A stretch of 36,806 nt of DNA, taken from NCBI GenBank assembly GCA_945919295.1, contig CAMEJC010000009.1:1-36806 (forward strand), read 5' to 3'. The number at the start of each line of letters is the position of its first letter. Position 1 is the stretch's first letter. This document shows positions 19,162-27,968 of this stretch, one piece after another. Below the pieces are notes generated by a model. That model did no database searches. It was given only the letters and a program-made list of their open reading frames with translations, and had not been told where the DNA came from. The translations under genes and the position numbers were made by a program. The DNA is from an uncultured Mycoplasmatota bacterium. Lineage in GTDB: Bacteria > Bacillota_I > Bacilli_A > RF39 > UBA660.

Positions 19162-19716
19162 TTAATAATTAAATAATTTACAATTATATTCATATAACAA
19201 TTCATTAATATCAGCTAGTTTAAATATTTTATTAATAAAGCAAAATCTTATTATTAAATCATATTTATTATTCTTTGGTAATGAGTATGAAGCGCTATCT
19301 AATAATTCTTCTAATTCAGTCTCTTTTAACTCAAGAGCTATTGCTAATAATATAATTGTTTCTTTGCTAGGGTGATAGTTTTTATCGCTCCTTATTTTAG
19401 AAAATAATCTTCTATCAATGTGAACTTTATTATAAACATCAGAATCCTTTAAATTTCTTTCATCAATTAATTTAAATAACATTGTTTGAAAATCATTAAA
19501 TTTCTCATGTTGAACAATAAAATCTTGGATATTTGAGCTATCAGATGAACACATTTCTTTTGCATTGTATGAACTTTCAATGCTTTCAAAATCTTCGTCG
19601 CAACATTCATCCATATATAGACATTTAATCTTGCTAAAAAATCCATTTTTTCTTGGCTTTTCATCAATTAAATTATTATCAATATAAATTTTCAATTTGG
19701 TTTTTAAATCGTTCAT
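19162..19716 (-). CDS. protein with C-terminal HTH-like domain of the type found beside/in macro and vWA proteins; Cys-rich N-terminus
   Basis: VYNKVHIDRRLFSKIRSDKNYHPSKETIILLAIALELKETELEELLDSASYSLPKNNKYDLIIRF; divergent from vWA gene. Confidence 0.65.
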   Translation of the reverse strand: MNDLKTKLKIYIDNNLIDEKPRKNGFFSKIKCLYMDECCDEDFESIESSYNAKEMCSSDSSNIQDFIVQHEKFNDFQTMLFKLIDERNLKDSDVYNKVHIDRRLFSKIRSDKNYHPSKETIILLAIALELKETELEELLDSASYSLPKNNKYDLIIRFCFINKIFKLADINELLYEYNCKLFNY

Positions 19717-19785
19717 ATTGTTCTCCTTTTTTATATTATAAAAGTAAATAACTGTAATAATATTATACCATATTATGCTTAAAAT

Positions 19786-19802
19786 GTCGCTTATTAAGTG
19801 AC
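19786..19802. promoter_or_regulatory. palindrome in divergent promoter region, candidate operator
   Basis: GTCGCTTATTAAGTGAC near-palindrome between 19162 (-) and 19855 (+). Confidence 0.5.
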
Positions 19803-19854
19803 CAATATAGTAAATGCTTGTTGTATTATGTAAGCAGAAAAGGAGATGTTAGAA

Positions 19855-20499
19855 ATGACAAAAAGAAAAAAATTAATGGATGTAGTTTTTATATTAGATA
19901 GAAGTGGATCTATGAGAGGAACAGAAAAGGATACTATTGGTGGTTATAATGGTTATATTAATGATTTTAAAATTAAGAATGCTAAAATAACAACAGTATT
20001 ATTCGATGATAAATATGAGATGATAACAAAAAGGCAAAATGTTAATGAAATTCCTGAATTGACTGAAAAACAATATTATGTTAGAGGTTGTACTGCACTA
20101 TTAGATGCGATAGGTAAATCAATTAAATTTATGGAAAAAGAAAAAGCAGAAAAAGTAATGTTTATTATTACAACGGATGGCTATGAGAACGCTTCACATA
20201 AATTTACTAAAGAACAAATAAAAGAAATGATTCAAGGACATAAAGAATGGGAATTTATGTATATAGGAGCTGATATAGATTCATATAGTGAAGGACAAAG
20301 TATTGGTATAAATAGTTCTAATATATCAAACTATAAAAAAGATGGTAAGGGTATATCTAAATTGTTTAAAGCAATGTTTGTAGCAAGTGATGCATTTTGC
20401 GATGAAGATTGTATTGATTCTTCGTGGAAAGAAGAGTTAGAAGAATACATGGAAGAAAACGTGGAAAAAGAACCAAATAATACAGAAATAAAATGGTAA
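19855..20499 (+). CDS. von Willebrand factor type A domain protein
   Basis: MIDAS motif VVFILDRSGSMRG; CTALLDAIGKSIKF; ITTDGYENAS. Start 19855 preferred over 19846 (RBS AAAGGAG). Confidence 0.85.
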   Translation: MTKRKKLMDVVFILDRSGSMRGTEKDTIGGYNGYINDFKIKNAKITTVLFDDKYEMITKRQNVNEIPELTEKQYYVRGCTALLDAIGKSIKFMEKEKAEKVMFIITTDGYENASHKFTKEQIKEMIQGHKEWEFMYIGADIDSYSEGQSIGINSSNISNYKKDGKGISKLFKAMFVASDAFCDEDCIDSSWKEELEEYMEENVEKEPNNTEIKW

Positions 20500-20532
20500 A
20501 CAACTAAAAATTTGATATAATGCAATCATAGA

Positions 20533-20565
20533 AATTCTATGTTGATTATAGAATTTTTTCTTTTT
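20533..20565 (+). terminator. intrinsic terminator of vWA gene
   Basis: aattctat-gttgatt-atagaatt + TTTTCTTTTT. Confidence 0.75.
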
Positions 20566-20580
20566 AAAAGGAGGATATTT

Positions 20581-20732
20581 ATGAATTCTAATAAATTAAA
20601 AAAATAATTTTTAGTATTTTAAAAGAAATACTTGAAGGTGAGAGCATTCTTACAGCTGAAGATTACGAAGTAGCAAGTAAGCAATTTATAGAAATAAAGC
20701 AAGAAATGTATGAAATGCACCCCGTAGAGTAG
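20581..20732 (+). pseudogene. small ORF (about 50 aa) interrupted at an A7 run
   Basis: RBS aaaggagg; ATG AAT TCT AAT AAA TTA AAA AAA TAA, continuing in -1 frame as IIFSILKEILEGESILTAEDYEVASKQFIEIKQEMYEMHPVE*. Confidence 0.55.
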
Positions 20733-20773
20733 ACATTATAAAAAAGCAAATTTAAGTTAAATTATGATAGAAT

Positions 20774-20803
20774 ACATCTCCGAAAGGAGGTGTTTTTATT
20801 TTA
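20774..20803 (+). terminator. intrinsic terminator
   Basis: acatctcc-gaaa-ggaggtgt + TTTTTATTTT. Confidence 0.8.
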
Positions 20804-20827
20804 AAAGGTTTTAGAACTATTAAGTAA

Positions 20828-20851
20828 TTTTAGGTACACTTTTAGGTACAC
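20828..20851 (+). repeat. perfect tandem 12-bp repeat, left copy of pair bounding inner defense segment
   Basis: ttttaggtacac ttttaggtacac. Confidence 0.7.
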
Positions 20852-20878
20852 AAATTTAAAATAAGTTAATATTTTTTA

Positions 20879-20922
20879 TGACAAATTTACTGATAATTAA
20901 CGTTTTATCAGTAAATTTGTCA
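20879..20922. repeat. perfect 18-bp inverted repeat, 8-bp spacer
   Basis: tgacaaatttactgataa-ttaacgtt-ttatcagtaaatttgtca. Confidence 0.85.
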
Positions 20923-20998
20923 AAGATATTAAATTGCAAAAAATAATTTCTAAAGTGCAAAATTGCATTTTGAAATTTCTTTTTTTATGTATATAATA

Positions 20999-21027
20999 CT
21001 GACAAATAGGAACTTTTTTGTTATAAT
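20999..21027 (+). promoter_or_regulatory. promoter of Fic gene
   Basis: CTGACA-N17-TATAAT. Confidence 0.6.
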
Positions 21028-21048
21028 GTTATTAGTGGAGGTGCTAGA

Positions 21049-21897
21049 ATGTCTGAAAGAGAATTAGATTCAAGTATAAATGATTATATTGAAACAGAAA
21101 CACCTAAAAACTATGTAAAACAATTACAATGGGATATGGCTATTGGACTTCAAGAAGTTGATAACTTAAAACCATCTAAGTATTTAGAAAAGTTGTTACA
21201 AGAAAATGTAACAGGTGAAAAAACAATTTACGAAGTAGAACATGAATTAAAACAATATTATGTAGAAAAAGATAAAAATGATAAAACAATTCAAGATGAA
21301 TTTGAATGTGATTTGGTTTCTACTAGAATAGTTCAATTGTTAGAAGAAGATAATTTTGAATTATCGGTAGACTATATAAAATATATCCATGAATATTTAT
21401 TTAAAGATGTTTATGAATTTGCAGGAGAATTTAGAAAAGTAGATTTTTCTAAACATGAAAGAATTTTAAATAATGATTCAGTTGCTTATGGTGATTGCAA
21501 ATTATTAGAACAATCATTAGATTATGATATATCATTAGAAAAAAATAAAAATTATGAAGAAATGAATATAGTTGATGTAATTAATAATATAACTAACTTT
21601 TCTTCAAGTATATGGCAAATACATCCATTTAGAGAAGGTAATACTAGAACTACAGCATTATTTATAGAAAAGTATTTAGTATCACTTGGATATGATGTAG
21701 ATAACACTATGTTCAAAGAAAAATCAGTTTATTATAGAAATGCATTAGTGAGAAGTAATTATTTTAATAATTATTTAAATATAAAACAAGATAATAGTTT
21801 CTTAATTAAATTCTATGAAAATTTATTATTAGGAAAAAATAATAATTTACATTCAAGGGATTTAATTGTAGAAGAATTATTTAATAAAGAGAATTAA
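21049..21897 (+). CDS. Fic/DOC family protein
   Basis: Active-site HPFREGNTRT; KYIHEYLFKDVYEFAGEFR; preceding N-terminal extension. Confidence 0.9.
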   Translation: MSERELDSSINDYIETETPKNYVKQLQWDMAIGLQEVDNLKPSKYLEKLLQENVTGEKTIYEVEHELKQYYVEKDKNDKTIQDEFECDLVSTRIVQLLEEDNFELSVDYIKYIHEYLFKDVYEFAGEFRKVDFSKHERILNNDSVAYGDCKLLEQSLDYDISLEKNKNYEEMNIVDVINNITNFSSSIWQIHPFREGNTRTTALFIEKYLVSLGYDVDNTMFKEKSVYYRNALVRSNYFNNYLNIKQDNSFLIKFYENLLLGKNNNLHSRDLIVEELFNKEN

Positions 21898-21901
21898 AAA
21901 G

Positions 21902-21955
21902 AGGCGCTAGTACAGGCTTATTAATTTGATAAGTTTTTGTATTGGCGTTTTTTAG
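21902..21955 (+). terminator. terminator downstream of Fic gene
   Basis: cgctagtaca..tgtattggcg stem (with G-U pairs), inner cttat/ataag stem, then TTTTTT. Confidence 0.6.
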
Positions 21956-22078
21956 TAGAGTTAAAAAACATTATTTATAAAAGATAAAACTTTAAGTTAT
22001 TAGAAATTTTGTAATCATTAAAGAAAATAAAATTATAGTAGAAAGTATTAATTGTTTAAACAAAAAGGGAGTAATATT

Positions 22079-23167
22079 ATGAGCAACTTTAATCCAAAAT
22101 ATGATGATAATAAAAAAGATGGAAAAATATACATATATGGTAAAAACATTAAAGAAAATGGTGATAATTATAGAAAAGCCGAAGCCTTTTGTGATATTGG
22201 TAAAACATACACAGAAATACAATATAATATTGAACAACAAGCACTGGAATTTGAAATTAAAGACAAAGTAATGTTATATGAGTCAGATGCGGGACAAACC
22301 AAATATTGGTGTTGGCTTGTGGAAACAGAAAAAGGGAATACAACAACTGGTTTGCACATTTGCCGAAGAACATCAAAAGGAAAAATATATGATGAACAAG
22401 AGGTAACATTAAATCCTCATGCAATAAGTATATTAAAAAAATTTTTAGATGAAATAAAATTATATCAAGAAGATATGACAAATAAAATTCAAACTACAAA
22501 CAATGATTTTGATAAAATATTAACAAATGATGAATTTTTAAAAATAGTAGAAAAGAATATTGATTGCATAGATGATTATTATATGCTTATAGATATAAAA
22601 AAGAAGAGACAAGCTATTGTAGAATTAGAAGAAATTGTTAATGGCAAACATGGAAACGAGGTGTCTATACAAAAATTTTTAAAAAGAAATTTATGGCTTT
22701 TTGGAAATGAATATACTACTTTTGTAGAAGAAGAAAAGATAAATTCAAAAAATATATTAGATGGTATTCCAAAAACCTTTGAAAATTTTATTGATGTTAT
22801 TGAAGTTAAATTACCTGAAGTTGAGTTGTTTCGTTACGATCAGCATCATAATAACTATTATTCTTCTAGTGATTTAACAAAGGCTATTGCGCAGACTCAA
22901 AATTATATTTTTGAATTGGAAAATATGACTTCTAACAATAAATATCAAGAAAATAATAATTGTAAAATTATAAAGCCAAGAGGAATTATTCTTATAGGGA
23001 CAAAAAATGATTTAAATGAAAAAGAAACAGAATATTTAAGAATACTAAATTCCTCATATCATAATTTGTATATTATTACGTACCAACAACTATTGGAAAA
23101 GGCAAAAAATATTTTATCATTATCTCAAAAAAATAATTTTGATTTAGAAACACAAAATAGTAATTAG
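22079..23167 (+). CDS. Shedu immune nuclease family protein (SduA-like, DUF4263)
   Basis: C-terminal nuclease pattern WLFGNEYTTFVEEEKI...ENFIDVIEVKLPEVELF...LTKAIAQTQNYI...GIILIGTKNDLNEKE; ATG 22079 has RBS AAAAAGGGAG. Confidence 0.8.
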   Translation: MSNFNPKYDDNKKDGKIYIYGKNIKENGDNYRKAEAFCDIGKTYTEIQYNIEQQALEFEIKDKVMLYESDAGQTKYWCWLVETEKGNTTTGLHICRRTSKGKIYDEQEVTLNPHAISILKKFLDEIKLYQEDMTNKIQTTNNDFDKILTNDEFLKIVEKNIDCIDDYYMLIDIKKKRQAIVELEEIVNGKHGNEVSIQKFLKRNLWLFGNEYTTFVEEEKINSKNILDGIPKTFENFIDVIEVKLPEVELFRYDQHHNNYYSSSDLTKAIAQTQNYIFELENMTSNNKYQENNNCKIIKPRGIILIGTKNDLNEKETEYLRILNSSYHNLYIITYQQLLEKAKNILSLSQKNNFDLETQNSN

Positions 23168-23178
23168 AATAAAAAAGA

Positions 23179-23205
23179 GACCTAGTCCCATTAAAGGACT
23201 AGGTC
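23179..23205. terminator. bidirectional terminator hairpin
   Basis: gacctagtcc-cattaaa-ggactaggtc; overlaps 3' end of integrase remnant. Confidence 0.75.
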
Positions 23206-23821
23206 ATCTTTGTTTTTTGGTTTAATTATTTCATATTCTTCGTAATCATATGATTCTTCTTCTGGTTTGGGTAATGTTTCATTATGTTCTAATAAGATAG
23301 TTGGCTTAGCCTCAATAACACTATTATTTAATTTACTATTTTGTAATTCAATAATATTAACTATAGTATCAAGTCTATTTTGATACATATGAGAATAAGT
23401 ATTTAATGTTTCATCTATTTTTGAGTGCCCTAGATATTTAGCAACTAAAGTTATATTAGAACCACTATCAATTAATAAAGATGCACAACTATGTCTAAAG
23501 TCATGAATTCTAATATCTTTGACTCTAGCCATAAAAGCATTTTTAGTTTTTCTATCTAATAGAGTAGTAGCAGATAATGGATCAATATTACCAAATACAT
23601 ACCAAGATTCTCTAAAACCATAATAATTAGCGTCGTCATTATATAAGTCAGATAAATCTTTTGATAAGAAATTTGGAATAGGGATAGTTCTATAACTTGA
23701 ACTTGTTTTGTGGCTAGTAACAGTATAAGGTTTACCAGTTTTAGGATCTGGTACTTTAACAATATTTTTATTAACAGTTAAAGTACTTCTATTAAAATCT
23801 ATATCATTCCAAAATAATATT
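23191..23821 (-). pseudogene. tyrosine recombinase/integrase, C-terminal fragment
   Basis: Continuous frame WNDIDFNRSTLTVNKN..DPKTGKPYTVTSHKTSSSYRTIPIP..IRIHDFRHSCASLLIDSGSNITLVAKYLGHSKIDETLNTYSHMY; N-terminal half and first catalytic Arg region absent. Confidence 0.85.
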
Positions 23822-23867
23822 ATTTTAAAATTTAATTTAATTTTTCCGACAAATTTTGTATCAATTG

Positions 23868-23895
23868 TTCCAAAATGGAAATTTTATGTTATAAT
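23868..23895 (+). promoter_or_regulatory. promoter/operator of tandem-XRE regulator
   Basis: 13-bp palindrome TTCCAAAATGGAA (23868-23880) at -35 position, TATAAT at 23890-23895. Confidence 0.6.
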
Positions 23896-23927
23896 AGATT
23901 TATGAAAGAAAAATAGGAGATAATTCT

Positions 23928-24473
23928 ATGGAAAAGAGAAAACCAATGGATGTTACTATAGGAACAAATATGAGTAAGTTGAGAAAACAATTTAATTTAA
24001 CTCAAAGAGAAATATGTTCAGTAGTAGGAGTAAATACATCTACATATAAACACTATGAATTAGGGGATAGAATGGTACCTATTAGTGTATTACAAGATTT
24101 AGCTAAATTTTATAAAGTATCAACAAATTACTTTTTTGAAAATATGCCAGAATTATCAGATAAAGATGCATTAGAATTATCTAACTATACCTTGAAAGTT
24201 GCTAATAATACAGAAAAGTATATAACTCTTGATTTAAAAAATCTTAATAAAGGATTAGATGAAATAGAAGAAAAAACACAAGCAAGAGCAAGACTTAGAA
24301 TTAAAAATTTGAGATTAGAAAGCAATAAATTTCAAAAAGAGTTAGCAAAATATTTAGAAATAGATTTATCTACTTATAACAAGTATGAAAAAGGTAGTAG
24401 AAAACTAAGTAATGAAGTAGTTAAGAAATTAGCTGAATATTACAACGTATCAGTAAGCGATATAGTTGATTAA
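23928..24473 (+). CDS. tandem XRE HTH regulator (possible controller of R-M genes)
   Basis: Two XRE domains (FNLTQREICSVVGVNTSTYKHYELGDR; KFQKELAKYLEIDLSTYNKYEKGSR). Confidence 0.85.
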   Translation: MEKRKPMDVTIGTNMSKLRKQFNLTQREICSVVGVNTSTYKHYELGDRMVPISVLQDLAKFYKVSTNYFFENMPELSDKDALELSNYTLKVANNTEKYITLDLKNLNKGLDEIEEKTQARARLRIKNLRLESNKFQKELAKYLEIDLSTYNKYEKGSRKLSNEVVKKLAEYYNVSVSDIVD

Positions 24474-24476
24474 TAA

Positions 24477-24537
24477 ATGACAGAATGACACTAGAAATAG
24501 GTATAGGGTATATCCTAACTTACTGTCATAGTGTCAT
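24477..24537. promoter_or_regulatory. candidate controller/operator region upstream of methyltransferase
   Basis: Half-sites TGACA (24478, 24486) and TGTCA (24524, 24532) in imperfect 15-bp inverted repeat. Confidence 0.55.
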
Positions 24538-24550
24538 AAAGGAGTAAGAC

Positions 24551-26431
24551 ATGAGATATATAGGAAATAAAACTAAATTATTAGATATTATAGATAAATT
24601 TTTGATTTCAAAAGGGTTAAATAAAGAAGGATTAAGTTTTTGTGACCTTTTTGCAGGAACCTGTACAGTAGGTGATTATTTTAAAAATAGATATGAAATT
24701 ATAGCAAATGATAATTTATATTTTTCATATTCAATTTGTAATGGTAAATTAAAGTATAATTCTAAAACGTTTTTTAAAACTTTAGGGTTTGATCCATTTG
24801 AATATTTTAATTCAATTGATACGAGCGACTATAAAAAAGGTTTTTGTTATAACAATTTTGCACCAGAAATATCGGGAAGACAATATTTTTCTGATGAAAA
24901 TGCAAAAAAAATTGATTATATAAGAAATACAATTGATATATGGTTTGATGAAAAGAAGATAGATGAAAACGAAAAATATTATTTGATTGGAAGTTTATTA
25001 GAAAGTACAAGTAAAGTATCGAATGTAGCAGGGGTGTACTCAGCATATTTAAAGATATGGGATCCTCGAGCAGTAAAACCTATGGAATTTATTCCGTTGG
25101 AAACTAATTCTGAAGCAAAATTTCAAAATGAAGTATACATGTTAGATGCAAATGACTTAATAACAAAAATAAGTGGTGATATATTATATTTAGATCCTCC
25201 ATATACTCCAACTCAATATGTAAGTCAATATCATGTTCTAGAAACAATAGCTAAAAATGATAATCCAGAAACACATGGTGTGGGAGCTCATAGAGATAAT
25301 GGTGATCAAATTTCCATGTGGTGTAGAAAAGGTTGCGTCCATGAAGAATTTGAAAAATTAATTGCTAATGCTAAATTTAAACACATTTTATTTAGTTATA
25401 GTGATGCAGGAATTATGTCTAAAGAATTTATTGAAAAAGTAATGAAAAGATATGCCAAAGAAGGAACATATGTTTTTAAAAAAATTGATTTTGTGAAATA
25501 TAAGAGTACTAGAGCAGTTAATAGAGAAATAAAAGATAATACAAAAGATAAGAAACATTATGAGTGGTTATTTTATATAGAGAAAACAGATGAACCATAT
25601 TATATTTCTCCATTAAACTATATTGGTGGAAAATATGAGGTATTACCACTAATAAAAAATAACCTACCAAAAAAGATAAGTTGTTTTTATGATTTATTCG
25701 GTGGTGGTTCAACAGTAGGTATTAATATTAATTGCGATAAAGTTATCTATAATGATATTAATTGGATGGTTAGAGACTTGTTAGAAAAAATATCAAGGGA
25801 CAAATTTTTGAATACATATAATTATATTGAAAAAACAATAAAAAAATATAATTTAGAAAAAAAGAATAAAGAATCGTATGTAGCATTTAGAAAAAAATAT
25901 AATTCAAATCAAATTGGAAGTAGGAACCCGTTGGACTTGTATTTGTTGATTTGCTATGGTTTTGAACATCAAATAAGATTTAACAGTAATTTAGAATTTA
26001 ATAATCCGTGTGGCAATTCTGGATATAATCAAGAGATGTTAGAAAAACTAGTTTCATATTCAAATAGAACAAAGTCGATTAACATAGTATATAAATCAAG
26101 AGATTATAAGTCCTTTGAAAAAGAAATATCTCGTGGTGATTTTGTTTACTGCGATCCCCCTTATTTGATTTCTTGCGGCGCATATAATGATGGTAAGCGC
26201 GGTTTTAATGGTTGGGATGAAAAACAGGAACAAGAACTTTTAGACTTTTTGGATAGATTAAACAAAAAAGGAATAAAGTTTATGTTATCTAATATGAAAG
26301 ATAGAAACGAAAAAATAAATTCTAAATTATCATCTTGGATAAGCAAAAATAATTATAAATTAATTGTAAATAAACAAATAACAAAGAGAAATAGACAAGA
26401 CAGACAAGAAATAATAATAATAAATTATTAG
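24551..26431 (+). CDS. fused two-domain D12-class DNA adenine methyltransferase (M.FokI-like architecture)
   Basis: Two copies of motif I and IV: MRYIGNKTKLL..DLFAGTCTVGDYF..YLDPPYTPTQY and LNYIGGKYEVL..DLFGGGSTVGIN..YCDPPYL. Confidence 0.9.
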   Translation: MRYIGNKTKLLDIIDKFLISKGLNKEGLSFCDLFAGTCTVGDYFKNRYEIIANDNLYFSYSICNGKLKYNSKTFFKTLGFDPFEYFNSIDTSDYKKGFCYNNFAPEISGRQYFSDENAKKIDYIRNTIDIWFDEKKIDENEKYYLIGSLLESTSKVSNVAGVYSAYLKIWDPRAVKPMEFIPLETNSEAKFQNEVYMLDANDLITKISGDILYLDPPYTPTQYVSQYHVLETIAKNDNPETHGVGAHRDNGDQISMWCRKGCVHEEFEKLIANAKFKHILFSYSDAGIMSKEFIEKVMKRYAKEGTYVFKKIDFVKYKSTRAVNREIKDNTKDKKHYEWLFYIEKTDEPYYISPLNYIGGKYEVLPLIKNNLPKKISCFYDLFGGGSTVGININCDKVIYNDINWMVRDLLEKISRDKFLNTYNYIEKTIKKYNLEKKNKESYVAFRKKYNSNQIGSRNPLDLYLLICYGFEHQIRFNSNLEFNNPCGNSGYNQEMLEKLVSYSNRTKSINIVYKSRDYKSFEKEISRGDFVYCDPPYLISCGAYNDGKRGFNGWDEKQEQELLDFLDRLNKKGIKFMLSNMKDRNEKINSKLSSWISKNNYKLIVNKQITKRNRQDRQEIIIINY

Positions 26432-26441
26432 GCGGTGAATC

Positions 26442-27968
26442 ATGGAAATAATAGCAAAAATTTTTAATTGTAATTATGAAACATATAAGTTGTTTTACAA
26501 AGATGCAATAAAAAAAGCATTTTTAAAAGACAAAATTATTATAAATGAAAATGATATAAAAATTCAAATAGATAATTTGCCTGGGGATACTATTCAAGCT
26601 CAAAGATCTCCGTCCGGAAGACATAGTAGAACTATAACAGTTATTGTTGATGGAACTCCAAAATACATTATTGGTTTTTCTAATACAGGTTATGACGAAG
26701 ATAGAAAAAAAGAAAGTGATAATGGTGGAAGACAATACATTTATGGTAATTCTGACTATCATTCAAATTCGTTTATGTGTCAAGGAATAAATAAAATTTT
26801 TGAGTATTATTATGATACCAAAAAATATTTTCCTAACGTAAAATTATATTTTTATTTATTAGATATAGGTAAAAAGTCATATGTTGATAACCTATCAAAT
26901 AATTTGACATATAGAGAATTATATACTATAGGTTTTGAAATATTAAATATAGACGATATTCCCTTTCGTGAGTTTTATAAATTAGGTTTCAGCAGAGAAG
27001 AATATGGTTTTTCATACGAGTATATTTCATTTAATAAGTTTGCTAATGATCTTGCATATATATCAAGTAAGAATAGTTCAAATGAACCTGCATATTTAAA
27101 GTGTATTGATTTTAATTATGATATAGATGAAGAAGGCGATGAAGATGAATTATATGATTATGATTTTAAAGATTTAACTAATACACAATATATTTATACA
27201 TTTAAAACATTAGGTGCTCAATCATATGACAATTTTTTAGCTATGTGGACTTTAAATATATTAGCAGAAAAGGAAGATAAGAATCTTAAATTTGAGTTTT
27301 CAAAAGAAAAATTCAATTTTAGATTAGAACAACCTGATGAAAATGTTAAATGGACGGAAGACTTCCCAGATACTATCACAAGATTATTTGAAAAAATAGG
27401 GATTTCTATAAAATATGAAACTTCTGAAGAAGTAAGACAACAATTTAATAGAGAATTAGTGCAATACGAAAAGGCAAAAAGAAGTGGTAAAATAAGAAAT
27501 CAAGAATTGTTCAAAAACAATTTAAGAGCAAAAGGGCTTCAAACAAAATGTTATTTGTGTGGGTGTGAAGTAGAAGAAATTCTTGAAGCAGCTCATTTAT
27601 GGGGAGTTGCGGATATTAAAAGTTCTGGAAGTTCAAAAATTAATAAAGTTTTGGATATTGATTGTATGAAAAATTTATTAATAGATGACGCACATTCTGG
27701 CGAACAATTCTACAAAAAATATATTTTAGTAAATTCTGGAGATAATGGTATATGGTTATGTAATAATCATCACGAACTTTTTGATAGAAACTATTATTGT
27801 TTTAATTCTGAAGATGGGAAGGTATTGTTAAAAGCTGATTCAGATGATATTTTTAAAATTTATATGAGTCTTTCAGAATATGATAAATTACCTCAAAATA
27901 TTTTAACAGAGTGTACAAAAGTCTTCTTGAACGAAAGACAAAAGAAATTTAATGGTATGGAGGAATAA
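26442..27968 (+). CDS. HNH endonuclease, putative cognate restriction enzyme
   Basis: C-terminal HNH: CYLCGCEVEEILEAAHLWGV...DNGIWLCNNHHELFDRNYY; directly after MTase, large novel N-terminal region. Confidence 0.75.
   Translation: MEIIAKIFNCNYETYKLFYKDAIKKAFLKDKIIINENDIKIQIDNLPGDTIQAQRSPSGRHSRTITVIVDGTPKYIIGFSNTGYDEDRKKESDNGGRQYIYGNSDYHSNSFMCQGINKIFEYYYDTKKYFPNVKLYFYLLDIGKKSYVDNLSNNLTYRELYTIGFEILNIDDIPFREFYKLGFSREEYGFSYEYISFNKFANDLAYISSKNSSNEPAYLKCIDFNYDIDEEGDEDELYDYDFKDLTNTQYIYTFKTLGAQSYDNFLAMWTLNILAEKEDKNLKFEFSKEKFNFRLEQPDENVKWTEDFPDTITRLFEKIGISIKYETSEEVRQQFNRELVQYEKAKRSGKIRNQELFKNNLRAKGLQTKCYLCGCEVEEILEAAHLWGVADIKSSGSSKINKVLDIDCMKNLLIDDAHSGEQFYKKYILVNSGDNGIWLCNNHHELFDRNYYCFNSEDGKVLLKADSDDIFKIYMSLSEYDKLPQNILTECTKVFLNERQKKFNGMEE

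Noticed and set aside
23556-23762. Minus-strand 68-aa ORF listed in the track
   Set aside because: Out-of-frame reading of the integrase remnant; the true frame gives DPKTGKPYTVTSHKTSSSYRTIPIP...
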